A stretch of DNA of 64,000 nt from Flavobacterium sp. ACN6 (GTDB lineage: Bacteria; Bacteroidota; Bacteroidia; Flavobacteriales; Flavobacteriaceae). Numbering within the stretch: position 1 is the first letter of the stretch; each line of letters starts with the position of its first letter. The DNA is taken from positions 124,001 to 188,000 of the forward strand of contig NZ_MRCQ01000004.1 of the NCBI RefSeq assembly GCF_002304005.1, in the 5' to 3' direction. The notes under the pieces were generated by a model that had not been told where the DNA came from, did no database searches, and saw only the letters and a program-made list of their open reading frames with translations. This document shows, piece by piece, positions 38,268 through 45,306 of the stretch. Made by a program: the position numbers and the translations under genes.

Positions 38268-39518
38268 TTACAATCCAAAAGCAGTTTTTACTTGGTCAAC
38301 AAAATCGAGTTTTTCCCAAGTAAACAATTCAACAGTAACTGTTTTTGAATGTCCGCCCGGAGCAGAAAAAGTTTTAGTTACAGTTTCTGGTTTACGTCCC
38401 ATGTGTCCGTAAGCAGCAGTTTCACTATAGATTGGATTTCTTAATTTTAAACGCTGTTCGATAAAGTAGGGACGCATATCAAAAATAGCTTCTACTTTTT
38501 TAGCGATTTCACCGTTTGTTAAATCAACTTTAGCGGTTCCGTAAGTTTCAATGAAAATTCCCATTGGCTCAGCAACTCCAATTGCGTAAGAAACCTGAAC
38601 TAAGATTTCATCAGCAACACCTGCAGCAACTAAGTTTTTAGCGATATGACGTGTAGCATAAGCAGCACTTCTATCTACTTTACTTGGATCTTTTCCAGAG
38701 AATGCACCACCACCGTGAGCACCTTTTCCACCATAAGTATCAACAATGATTTTTCGTCCTGTTAAACCAGTATCTCCGTGAGGTCCTCCAATAACGAACT
38801 TTCCTGTTGGGTTAATATGGTAATTGATTTTATCGTTGAATAAATGAGCGTGCTCTGGGTTTTTAGCGATAATTCTTGGAATCAAGATTTCGATAATATC
38901 TTTTTTGATTTTAGCAAGCATTGTAGCTTCTTCATCAAAATCATCGTGTTGAGTTGAGATAACAATTGCATCAATACGAGTTGGTTTGTTATCGTCGCTG
39001 TATTCTAAAGTTACCTGAGATTTAGCATCTGGACGTAAATACGTGATTTCTTTGTTTTCACGTCTTAAAATAGCTAACTCTTGTAATAATTTATGAGATA
39101 AATCAAGTGCCAATGGCATGAAGTTTTCTGTTTCGTTTGTAGCGTAACCAAACATCATTCCTTGATCTCCAGCACCTTGCTCTTCTGGCTTAGCTCTGTC
39201 AACTCCTTGGTTAATGTCTGCAGACTGCTCGTGAATAGCTGAAAGAATTCCACAAGAATTCGCTTCAAACATATATTCACTTTTAGTATATCCAATCTTA
39301 CGGATTACTTCACGTGCAATTTGTTGTACATCAAGATAAGTATTTGATTTTACTTCACCTGCTAAAATAACCTGACCAGTAGTAACTAATGTTTCACAAG
39401 CTACTTTTGAGTCAGCATCAAATGCCAGAAAGTTATCAATTAAAGCATCCGAAATTTGATCTGCAACTTTGTCTGGATGCCCTTCACTAACAGATTCTGA
39501 CGTAAATAAATAAGCCAT
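38268..39518 (-). CDS. metK: S-adenosylmethionine synthetase
   Basis: 416 residues. Makes SAM from methionine and ATP. Signatures: [25 protein letters not shown] (ATP binding), [41 protein letters not shown] and the P-loop-like [20 protein letters not shown]. It is about 30 residues longer than E. coli MetK, as usual in Bacteroidota. Its leader carries a SAM-II-like riboswitch, so SAM probably represses its own synthesis. Divergent from the metY attenuator region. Confidence 0.97.
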   Translation of the reverse strand: MAYLFTSESVSEGHPDKVADQISDALIDNFLAFDADSKVACETLVTTGQVILAGEVKSNTYLDVQQIAREVIRKIGYTKSEYMFEANSCGILSAIHEQSADINQGVDRAKPEEQGAGDQGMMFGYATNETENFMPLALDLSHKLLQELAILRRENKEITYLRPDAKSQVTLEYSDDNKPTRIDAIVISTQHDDFDEEATMLAKIKKDIIEILIPRIIAKNPEHAHLFNDKINYHINPTGKFVIGGPHGDTGLTGRKIIVDTYGGKGAHGGGAFSGKDPSKVDRSAAYATRHIAKNLVAAGVADEILVQVSYAIGVAEPMGIFIETYGTAKVDLTNGEIAKKVEAIFDMRPYFIEQRLKLRNPIYSETAAYGHMGRKPETVTKTFSAPGGHSKTVTVELFTWEKLDFVDQVKTAFGL

Positions 39519-39568
39519 AATAATTTATTAAATTAACATTAAGCGAGGAAAAAGTAATTGCTGAAAGT

Positions 39569-39680
39569 GCTAAAGGAGAGTTTCTGCTTTAGCATTTTTT
39601 ACTACTGAAATATATCTTTCAGCATTCATAACGAACCATTTCATTATGAAGAGGTTGCAATCAGTTCAAATTTTTCCTCT
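39569..39680 (-). promoter_or_regulatory. SAM-II (long-loop type) riboswitch upstream of metK
   Basis: Read on the minus strand: P1 AGAGG (39680-39676) pairs with CCTCT (39654-39650) and encloses AAAAATTTGAACTGATTGCAA, which resembles the SAM-II core ending in ATTGCAA. Two hairpins follow (TTCATAA/TTATGAA at 39650-39625; CTGAAA/TTTCAG at 39622-39605), then the conserved GCTAAA block (39593-39588) that in SAM-II forms the pseudoknot. The inserted hairpins fit the Bacteroidota long-loop variant. GCTAAAG can alternatively pair with CTTTAGC at 39575-39569, a likely switch helix. Confidence 0.72.
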
Positions 39681-39691
39681 GTATTCGCGTG

Positions 39692-39721
39692 CAAAAGTAC
39701 AAAACCATTTTGATTTGCAAA
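39692..39721 (-). promoter_or_regulatory. Promoter of metK
   Basis: On the minus strand TTTG (39721-39718) and TACTTTTG (39699-39692) are separated by 18 bases. The expected transcript start is about 39685, just before the P1 helix of the riboswitch, which supports both calls. Confidence 0.75.
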
Positions 39722-39770
39722 TTAAAGTTCAACTTTTTTTATTTTTTATAGTAGAAATTTAACATTAATA

Positions 39771-39792
39771 TAGTAATTTGATAGGGTAATGG
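39771..39792. promoter_or_regulatory. Candidate operator with GATAGGGTAATGG
   Basis: TAGTAATTTGATAGGGTAATGG lies between the divergent metK and leader-1 promoters. The 13-mer GATAGGGTAATGG recurs exactly at the start of the cys operon (52121-52133). A regulator is not proven; the nearby Rrf2 protein is the obvious candidate. Confidence 0.45.
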
Positions 39793-39810
39793 AAAATAAT
39801 TATGTTTTTG

Positions 39811-39842
39811 TTTGGTGGATTGAAAAAAAGTTCTCACATTTG
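39811..39842 (+). promoter_or_regulatory. Promoter of the first leader pair
   Basis: TTTG (39811-39814), 20 bases, CACATTTG (39835-39842), one mismatch from TAnnTTTG. Predicted start about 39849, 15 bases before leader ORF 1. The promoter of the second leader pair has the same spacing and the same C at the first -7 position. Confidence 0.6.
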
Positions 39843-39863
39843 CCAAACAAAACAAGTCGAAAA

Positions 39864-39932
39864 ATGAATTTAATTGCTAAAAATATGTGCTGTATGATGC
39901 CGGAAACTTCCGCAGAGCGCACTATTGTTTAG
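39864..39932 (+). CDS. Leader peptide 1 (Met/Cys attenuator)
   Basis: 22-codon ORF: MNLIAKNMCCMMPETSAERTIV. Five consecutive Met/Cys codons (residues 8-12) are the likely stall site when charged Met-tRNA or Cys-tRNA is short. GCAGAG at 39912-39917 in the ORF is complementary to CTCTGC in the 5' arm of the following terminator, allowing an anti-terminator. The start resembles leader 3 (MNLKVNKMFC). No homology search was possible; the ORF is supported by its repeated architecture, not by length. Confidence 0.65.
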   Translation: MNLIAKNMCCMMPETSAERTIV

Positions 39933-39955
39933 TAGTTAAATCTAAAAATAACAAT

Positions 39956-39988
39956 AAAACCTCTGCCATTCGCGGAGGTTTTTTTTTG
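39956..39988 (+). terminator. Attenuator terminator 1
   Basis: AACCTCTGC/GCGGAGGTT stem (one T-G wobble), loop CATTC, followed by T7. It stands 24 bases after leader 1 with no gene between, as expected for an attenuator. Confidence 0.85.
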
Positions 39989-40094
39989 TTCAAACCGAAA
40001 GTGATTTAAACCATATAAGATTTATAAGAGAATATAAGTTTTGTGTTCGCTTAAAAACTAATGACCTTATAGGTGAAAAAAAAATAAAAATAAA

Positions 40095-40175
40095 ATGAAT
40101 AATTCAATAGTAAATAAAATGATGATGTGTTGTAAGATGTCGATGTGCATCCCAATTTGCTATTGCCGAAAGTGA
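40095..40175 (+). CDS. Leader peptide 2 (Met/Cys-rich attenuator)
   Basis: 26-codon ORF reading MNNSIVNKMMMCCKMSMC then IPICYCRK. Six Met and five Cys make 11 of 26 residues, with MMMCC at 9-13. CCGAAAG at the end of the ORF (40166-40172) exactly copies the 3' arm of the following terminator and can therefore pair with its 5' arm (CTTTTGG). The MN...NKM start is shared with leaders 3 and 4. No separate promoter was seen, so it is probably read in series after terminator 1. Confidence 0.72.
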   Translation: MNNSIVNKMMMCCKMSMCIPICYCRK

Positions 40176-40206
40176 AAGATAAAATCTTTGTTATAGTTTC
40201 AACTAT

Positions 40207-40246
40207 AAGCCCTTTTGGTAAGCCATCCGAAAGGGCTTTTTTATTT
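40207..40246 (+). terminator. Attenuator terminator 2
   Basis: 12-bp stem AAGCCCTTTTGG/CCGAAAGGGCTT with an eight-base loop and T6, 31 bases after leader 2 and 24 bases before the next ORF. Confidence 0.9.
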
Positions 40247-40269
40247 CCAACATTTTAAAATTAAAAATC

Positions 40270-40461
40270 ATGAACACGCTAGATATAAATACAATCGCAT
40301 TTGAATACTTATTGAGAACAGATTCTCAAAAAAATAATAAAGCTGAAGAGTCCATTAATGAAGCTGTAAAGTATAATCCAGAACAATATATAAAAAGTCA
40401 AAAATCATTATTGTTTCACATGTATGATCTGGAAGAAGAAGCAGAAAGTCATTTTGTTTAA
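40270..40461 (+). CDS. Small protein of unknown function ahead of metY
   Basis: 63 residues, acidic, no membrane segment. C-terminus KSLLFHMYDLEEEAESHFV resembles the end of the 67-residue protein at 43740 (NSLLFLMYSKENETLFI), which occupies the same place after another leader pair. It lies 81 bases before metY with no terminator between, so it is probably co-transcribed and controlled by the attenuators. Function not recognised; a regulatory or enzyme-associated small protein is possible. Confidence 0.6.
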   Translation: MNTLDINTIAFEYLLRTDSQKNNKAEESINEAVKYNPEQYIKSQKSLLFHMYDLEEEAESHFV

Positions 40462-40542
40462 ATCAATTTAAAAGTCAATTAAAATTAGAAAATTCAATAA
40501 CAATATATAAAAGTATTAACAATACCTAAAAACTAAGAAATC

Positions 40543-41847
40543 ATGAGCACACACAAATTTGCAACAAACGCACTACACGCAGGACACGATGTTACTAAAA
40601 ACGGAGCAACAAGAGCAGTGCCAATATACCAGACATCCTCATATGTATTTAATAATGCAGATCATGCAGCCAATCTATTTGGTCTTGCCGAAGCTGGATT
40701 TATTTATACAAGATTAAATAACCCAACAAATGACGTTTTAGAACAGCGTTTAGCGGCGCTTGAAGGCGGGATAGGAGCTGTAGTTACGGCCTCTGGAGCC
40801 TCGGCAATTTCTACAACATTATTAACACTGCTAAAAGCGGGTGATCATATTGTGGCTTCAAACAGCTTGTATGGCGGAACTTATAATCTTCTAAAAGTGA
40901 CACTGCCAAGATTAGGAATTACAACAACATTTGTAGATCCTTCAAAACCAGAAAACTTTACCAAAGCGGCAAAAGAAAATACAAGAGCTTTTTTTGTGGA
41001 ATCTCTCGGGAATCCAAAATTAGATGTTTTGGATTTAAAAGGAATTTCGGCAGAAGCCAAAGCATTTAAAGTACCTTTTATAGTAGATAATACAGTTGCG
41101 ACACCTTATTTATTAAATCCAATTCAATATGGTGCCGATATTGTAATTCACTCCTTAACTAAATATATCGCTGGAAACGGAACTTCATTAGGAGGCGTTA
41201 TCATTGATGCTGGAAATTTTGACTGGTCTAACGGAAAATTCCCTGAATTTACCGAACCATCTGCAGGATACCACGGATTAGTATATCACGAAGCTTTAGG
41301 AAATGCGGCTTTTATTGCAAAAGCGCGAATTGAAGGACTGCGTGATTTTGGTGCTGCTTTGAGTCCATTTAATGCTTTTCAGATTATTCAAGGATTAGAA
41401 ACACTTCCAATCCGAATCAAGAAACATAGTGAGAATGCTTTGGCTTTGGCCGAATGGTTAGAGAAACAAGAGGAGGTCGTGTGGGTAAATTATCCAGGTT
41501 TAAAATCTAATAAATATTATGATTTAGCTAAGGAATATTTACCACAAGGCCAAAGCGGGATCATTACTTTTGGGTTAAAAGGAGGTTTTGATGCGGCTAA
41601 AAAAGTAGTAGATGATACCAAATTATTCTCATTGCTGGCAAATATAGGTGATACCAAATCGCTGATTATTCATCCGGCAAGCACAACACATCAACAGCTG
41701 TCAGATGAAGAGCAAGTTGGAACAGGAGTTTCAAAAGATTTAGTTCGTCTGTCTGTGGGAATTGAAGATATCGAAGATCTAATTGCAGATCTTCAAACTG
41801 TTTTTGAAAGTGTTTCGCTTTCCCAATACAGTATAAATAAGAATTAG
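40543..41847 (+). CDS. metY: O-acetylhomoserine sulfhydrylase
   Basis: 434 residues, PLP-dependent Cys/Met metabolism family. Adds sulfide to O-acetylhomoserine to give homocysteine. Typical MetY features: THALHAGHD-like start (TNALHAGHDV), PIYQTSSYVF, GFIYTRLNNPTNDVLEQRLAALEGG, the PLP lysine in HSLTKYIAGNGTSLGGVI (about residue 210), and the C-terminal TKSLIIHPASTTHQQL. Length above 420 favours MetY over cystathionine synthases. Together with metX and the sulfide-producing cys genes it completes direct sulfhydrylation. Likely controlled by the upstream attenuators. Confidence 0.93.
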   Translation: MSTHKFATNALHAGHDVTKNGATRAVPIYQTSSYVFNNADHAANLFGLAEAGFIYTRLNNPTNDVLEQRLAALEGGIGAVVTASGASAISTTLLTLLKAGDHIVASNSLYGGTYNLLKVTLPRLGITTTFVDPSKPENFTKAAKENTRAFFVESLGNPKLDVLDLKGISAEAKAFKVPFIVDNTVATPYLLNPIQYGADIVIHSLTKYIAGNGTSLGGVIIDAGNFDWSNGKFPEFTEPSAGYHGLVYHEALGNAAFIAKARIEGLRDFGAALSPFNAFQIIQGLETLPIRIKKHSENALALAEWLEKQEEVVWVNYPGLKSNKYYDLAKEYLPQGQSGIITFGLKGGFDAAKKVVDDTKLFSLLANIGDTKSLIIHPASTTHQQLSDEEQVGTGVSKDLVRLSVGIEDIEDLIADLQTVFESVSLSQYSINKN

Positions 41848-41946
41848 GTTTTTTTGTTTTTTGTTTGAAAAATTGCCTTTAGTGATTGGTTATTGCTAAA
41901 GGTGATTTTTTATGAAAAGCATCATTATAAAAATTAAACCATGTAG

Positions 41947-41966
41947 AGACGCACTGCAGTGCGTCT
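41947..41966. repeat. 20-base perfect palindrome
   Basis: AGACGCACTG followed by its exact reverse complement CAGTGCGTCT, in the spacer between metY and the homoserine-dehydrogenase-like gene. It may be a dispersed repeat or transcript hairpin; no T run follows. Confidence 0.7.
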
Positions 41967-41998
41967 TATTGTGGTTAAACATTAAAATGTTAGAAATT

Positions 41999-43087
41999 AT
42001 GTCAAAGCTTAAAATAAACATTATCCTTTTTGGAATTGGAAATATCGGAAGTACTTTGATCAATCAGATAATTGAAAGTCAGGATTTTTTTCTGGAAAGT
42101 AGAAATGTAGATTTTCATTTTCCTATTATAACCAATTCTACCGTAGCTTTTTTTGAAAAAGAAGGTGTTGGTTATGCTTGGGAAACCAATTTCAGACAAT
42201 TGGCAGTTCCTTTTAAAGTAGAAGATATTATTGAATTTGCTAAAGAAAATGAATTCGAAAATTTGATTGCTGTCGATGCAACCGCCAGTGATGAATTGGT
42301 GAAACATTATAACACGCTCATCAAAAACGGATTTAACATTGTGGCTGTAAATAAAAAAGCAAACACACTGCCAATCGATTTATATAAAGAACTAAGATCG
42401 AATCTTAAAAAGTATGACAAAGAGTTTTTGTATGAAACATCGGTTGATACGGGAATTCCGGTTTTACAGACCTTGAGAGATTTGTATTATTCGGGAGAAA
42501 AAATTACCAAGATTCGAGGCGTATTTTCAGATCATTTAAGTTATGTTTTTAATCGGTTTTCGGCAGAAGATGTTTCGTTTTCATCTGTTTTAAAAGATGC
42601 AAGTCTTTTGGGATTAATGAAATCAACATTTAAAGAAGATTTGTCTGGAAATGCCACAGCGAGAAAACTGCTGATCTTAGCCAGAGAAATTGGTAAAGAT
42701 TTTGATTTTTCGGATATTCAGATACAGCCTTTTATTACAGAGAAGCATCTAGAAAAAAATGGAATTCTTAATAAAGATGAGGTAGATAAGTCTTTTAAAA
42801 TTTCTAAAATCACCCAGTCAGATGATCACGTGCTTCGTTATATTGGCGAATTTGATCTAGAAAGAAATAAGCTGGAAGTTAAATTGATTTCAGAATCCGC
42901 CCATTCTCCAATTGGACAATTAAAAGGTTCAGATACCATTTTTGAAATTTACACACAATCTTATGCTCAGGTTCCAATTGTAATTCAGAGCGCGCCGCCA
43001 TGTAAACAGGCAATTTCGCGAGGGATTATAACCGATATTTTGAAAGTTGCCGAAAGAATTAGGAACAAAGAGGCAGTCTGGTCCTGA
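41999..43087 (+). CDS. Homoserine dehydrogenase-like protein, probably inactive paralogue
   Basis: 362 residues aligning along its length with the dehydrogenase half of the nearby ThrA (NIILFGIGNIGSTLINQI; VAVNKKANTLPIDLYKELR; KITKIRGVFSDHLSYVFNRFSAED). Key positions differ: ThrA YTEPDPREDLCGNDVGRKL reads LMKSTFKEDLSGNATARKL here, so the substrate-binding Glu and a catalytic Asp are lost; GVFSGTLSY is GVFSDHLSY and NVGAGLP is SVDTGIP. Lys residues of NKKAN and ARKL remain. The frame is intact. It may regulate or bind ligands rather than catalyse. I start at MSKLKINI, since upstream codons cross the palindrome. Confidence 0.75.
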   Translation: MSKLKINIILFGIGNIGSTLINQIIESQDFFLESRNVDFHFPIITNSTVAFFEKEGVGYAWETNFRQLAVPFKVEDIIEFAKENEFENLIAVDATASDELVKHYNTLIKNGFNIVAVNKKANTLPIDLYKELRSNLKKYDKEFLYETSVDTGIPVLQTLRDLYYSGEKITKIRGVFSDHLSYVFNRFSAEDVSFSSVLKDASLLGLMKSTFKEDLSGNATARKLLILAREIGKDFDFSDIQIQPFITEKHLEKNGILNKDEVDKSFKISKITQSDDHVLRYIGEFDLERNKLEVKLISESAHSPIGQLKGSDTIFEIYTQSYAQVPIVIQSAPPCKQAISRGIITDILKVAERIRNKEAVWS

Positions 43088-43291
43088 ATTTTTTAGAAAA
43101 AAGCAGAAAAAATTAGAAAAAATAAGAAATGTTCTTTGATAAATTGATTCGTTAAGGAAATTTAGAAAGTTGAAAATGCTTAGTTTAGCCTTGTTTTTGC
43201 AGTAATTTTCTTTAAATTATTTTTGTAAGACGTTTTTCGACGTTAAAAAATAACTTTTTAACGTATTTTGTAATTAAATTCTTGAATTTTA

Positions 43292-43323
43292 TTTGTGTAA
43301 TAAAAAAAATATTTGCATATTTG
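43292..43323 (+). promoter_or_regulatory. Promoter of the second leader pair
   Basis: TTTG (43292-43295), 20 bases, CATATTTG (43316-43323). Predicted start about 43330, 21 bases before leader ORF 3. Same design as the promoter at 39811. Confidence 0.6.
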
Positions 43324-43350
43324 TTATACCCAAAAACTACTAGAAATCAA

Positions 43351-43422
43351 ATGAACTTAAAAGTCAACAAAATGTTTTGCGCCATTTCGGTTATTACCGA
43401 GGCTGGGTTGTCTATTGCTTAA
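43351..43422 (+). CDS. Leader peptide 3
   Basis: 23-codon ORF beginning MNLKVNKMFCAISVITEA. Only Met8 and Cys10 mark a possible stall site, but the N-terminus parallels leaders 1, 2 and 4. GAGGCT at 43399-43404 is complementary to AGCCTC in the 5' arm of the next terminator (43453-43458), and replaces the T-G wobble of the terminator with a T-A pair. The sensed amino acid is less clear than for leaders 1 and 2. Confidence 0.6.
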   Translation: MNLKVNKMFCAISVITEAGLSIA

Positions 43423-43451
43423 AAAATTGTAAGAATACAATATATATAGTA

Positions 43452-43482
43452 AAGCCTCCCAAAACAAATTGGGGGGCTTTTT
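43452..43482 (+). terminator. Attenuator terminator 3
   Basis: AAGCCTCCC/GGGGGGCTT stem (one wobble), ten-base loop, followed by T-rich sequence, 29 bases after leader 3. Confidence 0.85.
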
Positions 43483-43527
43483 AATTTTACACAAATGCAA
43501 CAATTTAAAATACAATATAAATCACAG

Positions 43528-43593
43528 ATGAATAAATCCTTACAGCTAAACAAGATGTTTACTGTCGCGCTTATTTGCGTGCACGTCTGTTGA
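43528..43593 (+). CDS. Leader peptide 4
   Basis: 21-codon ORF: MNKSLQLNKMFTVALICVHV plus a final Cys. Met10, Cys17 and Cys21 are candidate control codons, with Cys the last sense codon. Just after the stop, TACTAAAAG (43594-43602) is complementary over nine bases (one G-T) to CTTTTGGTA in the next terminator (43629-43637), the strongest anti-terminator of the four. Confidence 0.6.
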   Translation: MNKSLQLNKMFTVALICVHVC

Positions 43594-43623
43594 TACTAAA
43601 AGCATAAATGAGTTTAAAAACTT

Positions 43624-43662
43624 AAACCCTTTTGGTATCTGAAATTCCAAAAGGGTTTTTTT
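43624..43662 (+). terminator. Attenuator terminator 4
   Basis: 12-bp perfect stem AAACCCTTTTGG/CCAAAAGGGTTT with an 11-base loop and T run, 30 bases after leader 4. Confidence 0.9.
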
Positions 43663-43739
43663 ATTCCGTAAAGGGAGTTAACATAAAGATAAAAAAGAGA
43701 TAAACATTATAAAACGCAACTAAACTAAAACTTAATATC

Positions 43740-43943
43740 ATGAGCACATTGAACTACTTAGCAAAAACGATTTCTACTTTGAAAAACAAAAGAACAAAAA
43801 GAAATAACCCGCCGCCGCCAGCAAACGAATTGGCTCACCCAAGATTCGGAATTACTGAGACGGATAAAAATGCTGAAAAAATAACACCAAACTCTTTATT
43901 GTTTTTGATGTATTCAAAAGAAAATGAAACGCTTTTTATTTAA
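43740..43943 (+). CDS. Small protein of unknown function after the second leader pair
   Basis: 67 residues. Basic first half with a Pro run (NNPPPPANEL), then a C-terminus NSLLFLMYSKENETLFI similar to the small protein ahead of metY; both also begin M[NS]TL. No membrane segment or known domain. It stands between attenuator 4 and the metX promoter/riboswitch, so it may be the only gene controlled by that attenuator, or read-through may reach metX. Function unknown. Confidence 0.55.
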   Translation: MSTLNYLAKTISTLKNKRTKRNNPPPPANELAHPRFGITETDKNAEKITPNSLLFLMYSKENETLFI

Positions 43944-44073
43944 TTTAAAAAGTTTCACAAAATAGGCTTCGGCCTGCTTAATTTTACTGGGCATTTTTGT
44001 TCGGTAAATTTTTGCGTATAAGAGTTTTTGCTGCAGGATGTTTATGAAATTTAACAAACAGTTTTCGATAAAA

Positions 44074-44105
44074 TTTGTTTGTTAAAGAAATTAGTAGTTA
44101 ATTTG
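44074..44105 (+). promoter_or_regulatory. Promoter of metX-thrA
   Basis: TTTG (44074-44077), 20 bases, TTAATTTG (44098-44105), one mismatch from TAnnTTTG. Predicted start about 44112, ahead of the SAM riboswitch. Confidence 0.5.
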
Positions 44106-44133
44106 CACCATTAAGTTCAAAAAAGTATTGAAA

Positions 44134-44240
44134 TGTTATAAAGAAAGGACGAGGGATTAGACCCGATGAATCCTTAGCAACCCTTCGTTAATTCGAAGAA
44201 GGTGCTGCATTCTACCACTCCCAAAAGTGGAAAGATAACA
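44134..44240 (+). promoter_or_regulatory. SAM-I (S-box) riboswitch upstream of metX
   Basis: P1 TGTTAT/ATAACA (44134-44139 with 44235-44240). Conserved S-box core: GACGAGGGATTAGACCC, GATGAATCC, TTAGCAACCC and GGTGCTGCATTCTACC. Binds SAM and should switch metX-thrA off when SAM is high. A short CTAGT/ACTAG hairpin followed by TTTTTTC at 44253-44272 may be the expression platform. Confidence 0.93.
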
Positions 44241-44321
44241 ACGAGAATTTTTCTAGTTTACACTAGTTTTTTCTTTCTAATATTTCCAGATACAAATCAG
44301 ATAATACAACAGATTTGAAAA

Positions 44322-45305
44322 TTGGAAAATATACCAAACCCTATTAGCATACAAAATTTCACCACAGAAAATGGTGTGCTTTATCATACACTACCGTTAA
44401 GTTTTACTACCGCTGGCCAGCCATTGTACAGCGCGCCTATTGTTTTGGTAAATCATGCCTTAACAGGCAACGCACAAGTTACCGGCGAAAACGGCTGGTG
44501 GAATGATTTAATTGGTGTAGGTAAAACCATTGATACTTCGCTTTACACGATTTTAGCTTTTGATATTCCTGGGAACGGGAGTAATTCCTTTTTAATTGAA
44601 AACTATCTCGATTTTACTGCCAGAGATGTGGCCCGAATTTTTATCGAAGGCATAAAAACTTTAAATATAGAAAAGCTTTTTGCTATTATTGGAGGTTCAG
44701 TTGGAGGCGGAATTGCCTGGGAAATCTTAGCATTAGAACCAAATATCACAGAACATCTTATACCGATTGCAAGCGATTGGAAATCGACAGACTGGCTTAT
44801 TGCCAATTGTTTTCTGCAGGAACAAATTTTAAATAATTCTTCAAAACCTATCGAAGATGCGAGAATACACGCTATGTTGTGCTATCGCTCGCCAGAATCA
44901 TTTAAAGAAAAATTTCAGCGTACCGTTAATCAAGATCTTTTGATTTTTAATATCGAAAGCTGGCTCGCACATCACGGAAAAAAACTGCAGCAAAGATTTC
45001 AGCTGGCTTCTTATAAATTAATGAATCAGCTGCTTAAAACAATTGATATTACTAGAAATAGTGAAAGTTTTGAAAACTTATTGTCGCAGACATCAGCCTC
45101 AATTCATATCGTAGGAATTAATTCAGATTTGTTTTTTACAGCAAAAGAAAACGTAGAAACTTACGAAGAATTGAAAAAGTTTAAAGACAATGTTTTCTAC
45201 AGCGAAATTGATTCGGTTCACGGACATGACGCTTTTTTAATCGAGTACAAACAATTAGATCATTTACTTGCCGACATTTTTAAGGCAGAAACAATAAAAA
45301 AATAA
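44322..45305 (+). CDS. metX: Homoserine O-acetyltransferase (MetX family)
   Basis: 327 residues, alpha/beta hydrolase fold. Activates homoserine by acetylation for MetY (or succinylation; not distinguishable by eye). MetX family blocks: VLVNHALTGNAQV near 42, the nucleophile elbow IGGSVGGGIAWEILALEP near 123, GINSDLFF near 265 and HGHDAFLIEY near 300 with the catalytic His and Asp. No ATG is available near the conserved start, so TTG is used as start (MENIPNPI). One base separates its stop from thrA. Under the SAM riboswitch. Confidence 0.88.
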   Translation: MENIPNPISIQNFTTENGVLYHTLPLSFTTAGQPLYSAPIVLVNHALTGNAQVTGENGWWNDLIGVGKTIDTSLYTILAFDIPGNGSNSFLIENYLDFTARDVARIFIEGIKTLNIEKLFAIIGGSVGGGIAWEILALEPNITEHLIPIASDWKSTDWLIANCFLQEQILNNSSKPIEDARIHAMLCYRSPESFKEKFQRTVNQDLLIFNIESWLAHHGKKLQQRFQLASYKLMNQLLKTIDITRNSESFENLLSQTSASIHIVGINSDLFFTAKENVETYEELKKFKDNVFYSEIDSVHGHDAFLIEYKQLDHLLADIFKAETIKK

Positions 45306-45306
45306 A

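Noticed and set aside
41912..41998. N-terminal extension of the homoserine dehydrogenase-like protein
   Set aside because: The added residues run through the 20-base palindrome and do not resemble the family; the ATG before KLKINIILFG fits the nucleotide-binding start.
41999..43087. Homoserine dehydrogenase-like gene as a pseudogene
   Set aside because: The frame is open over the full length and non-catalytic motifs are kept, so a maintained pseudoenzyme fits better than decay.
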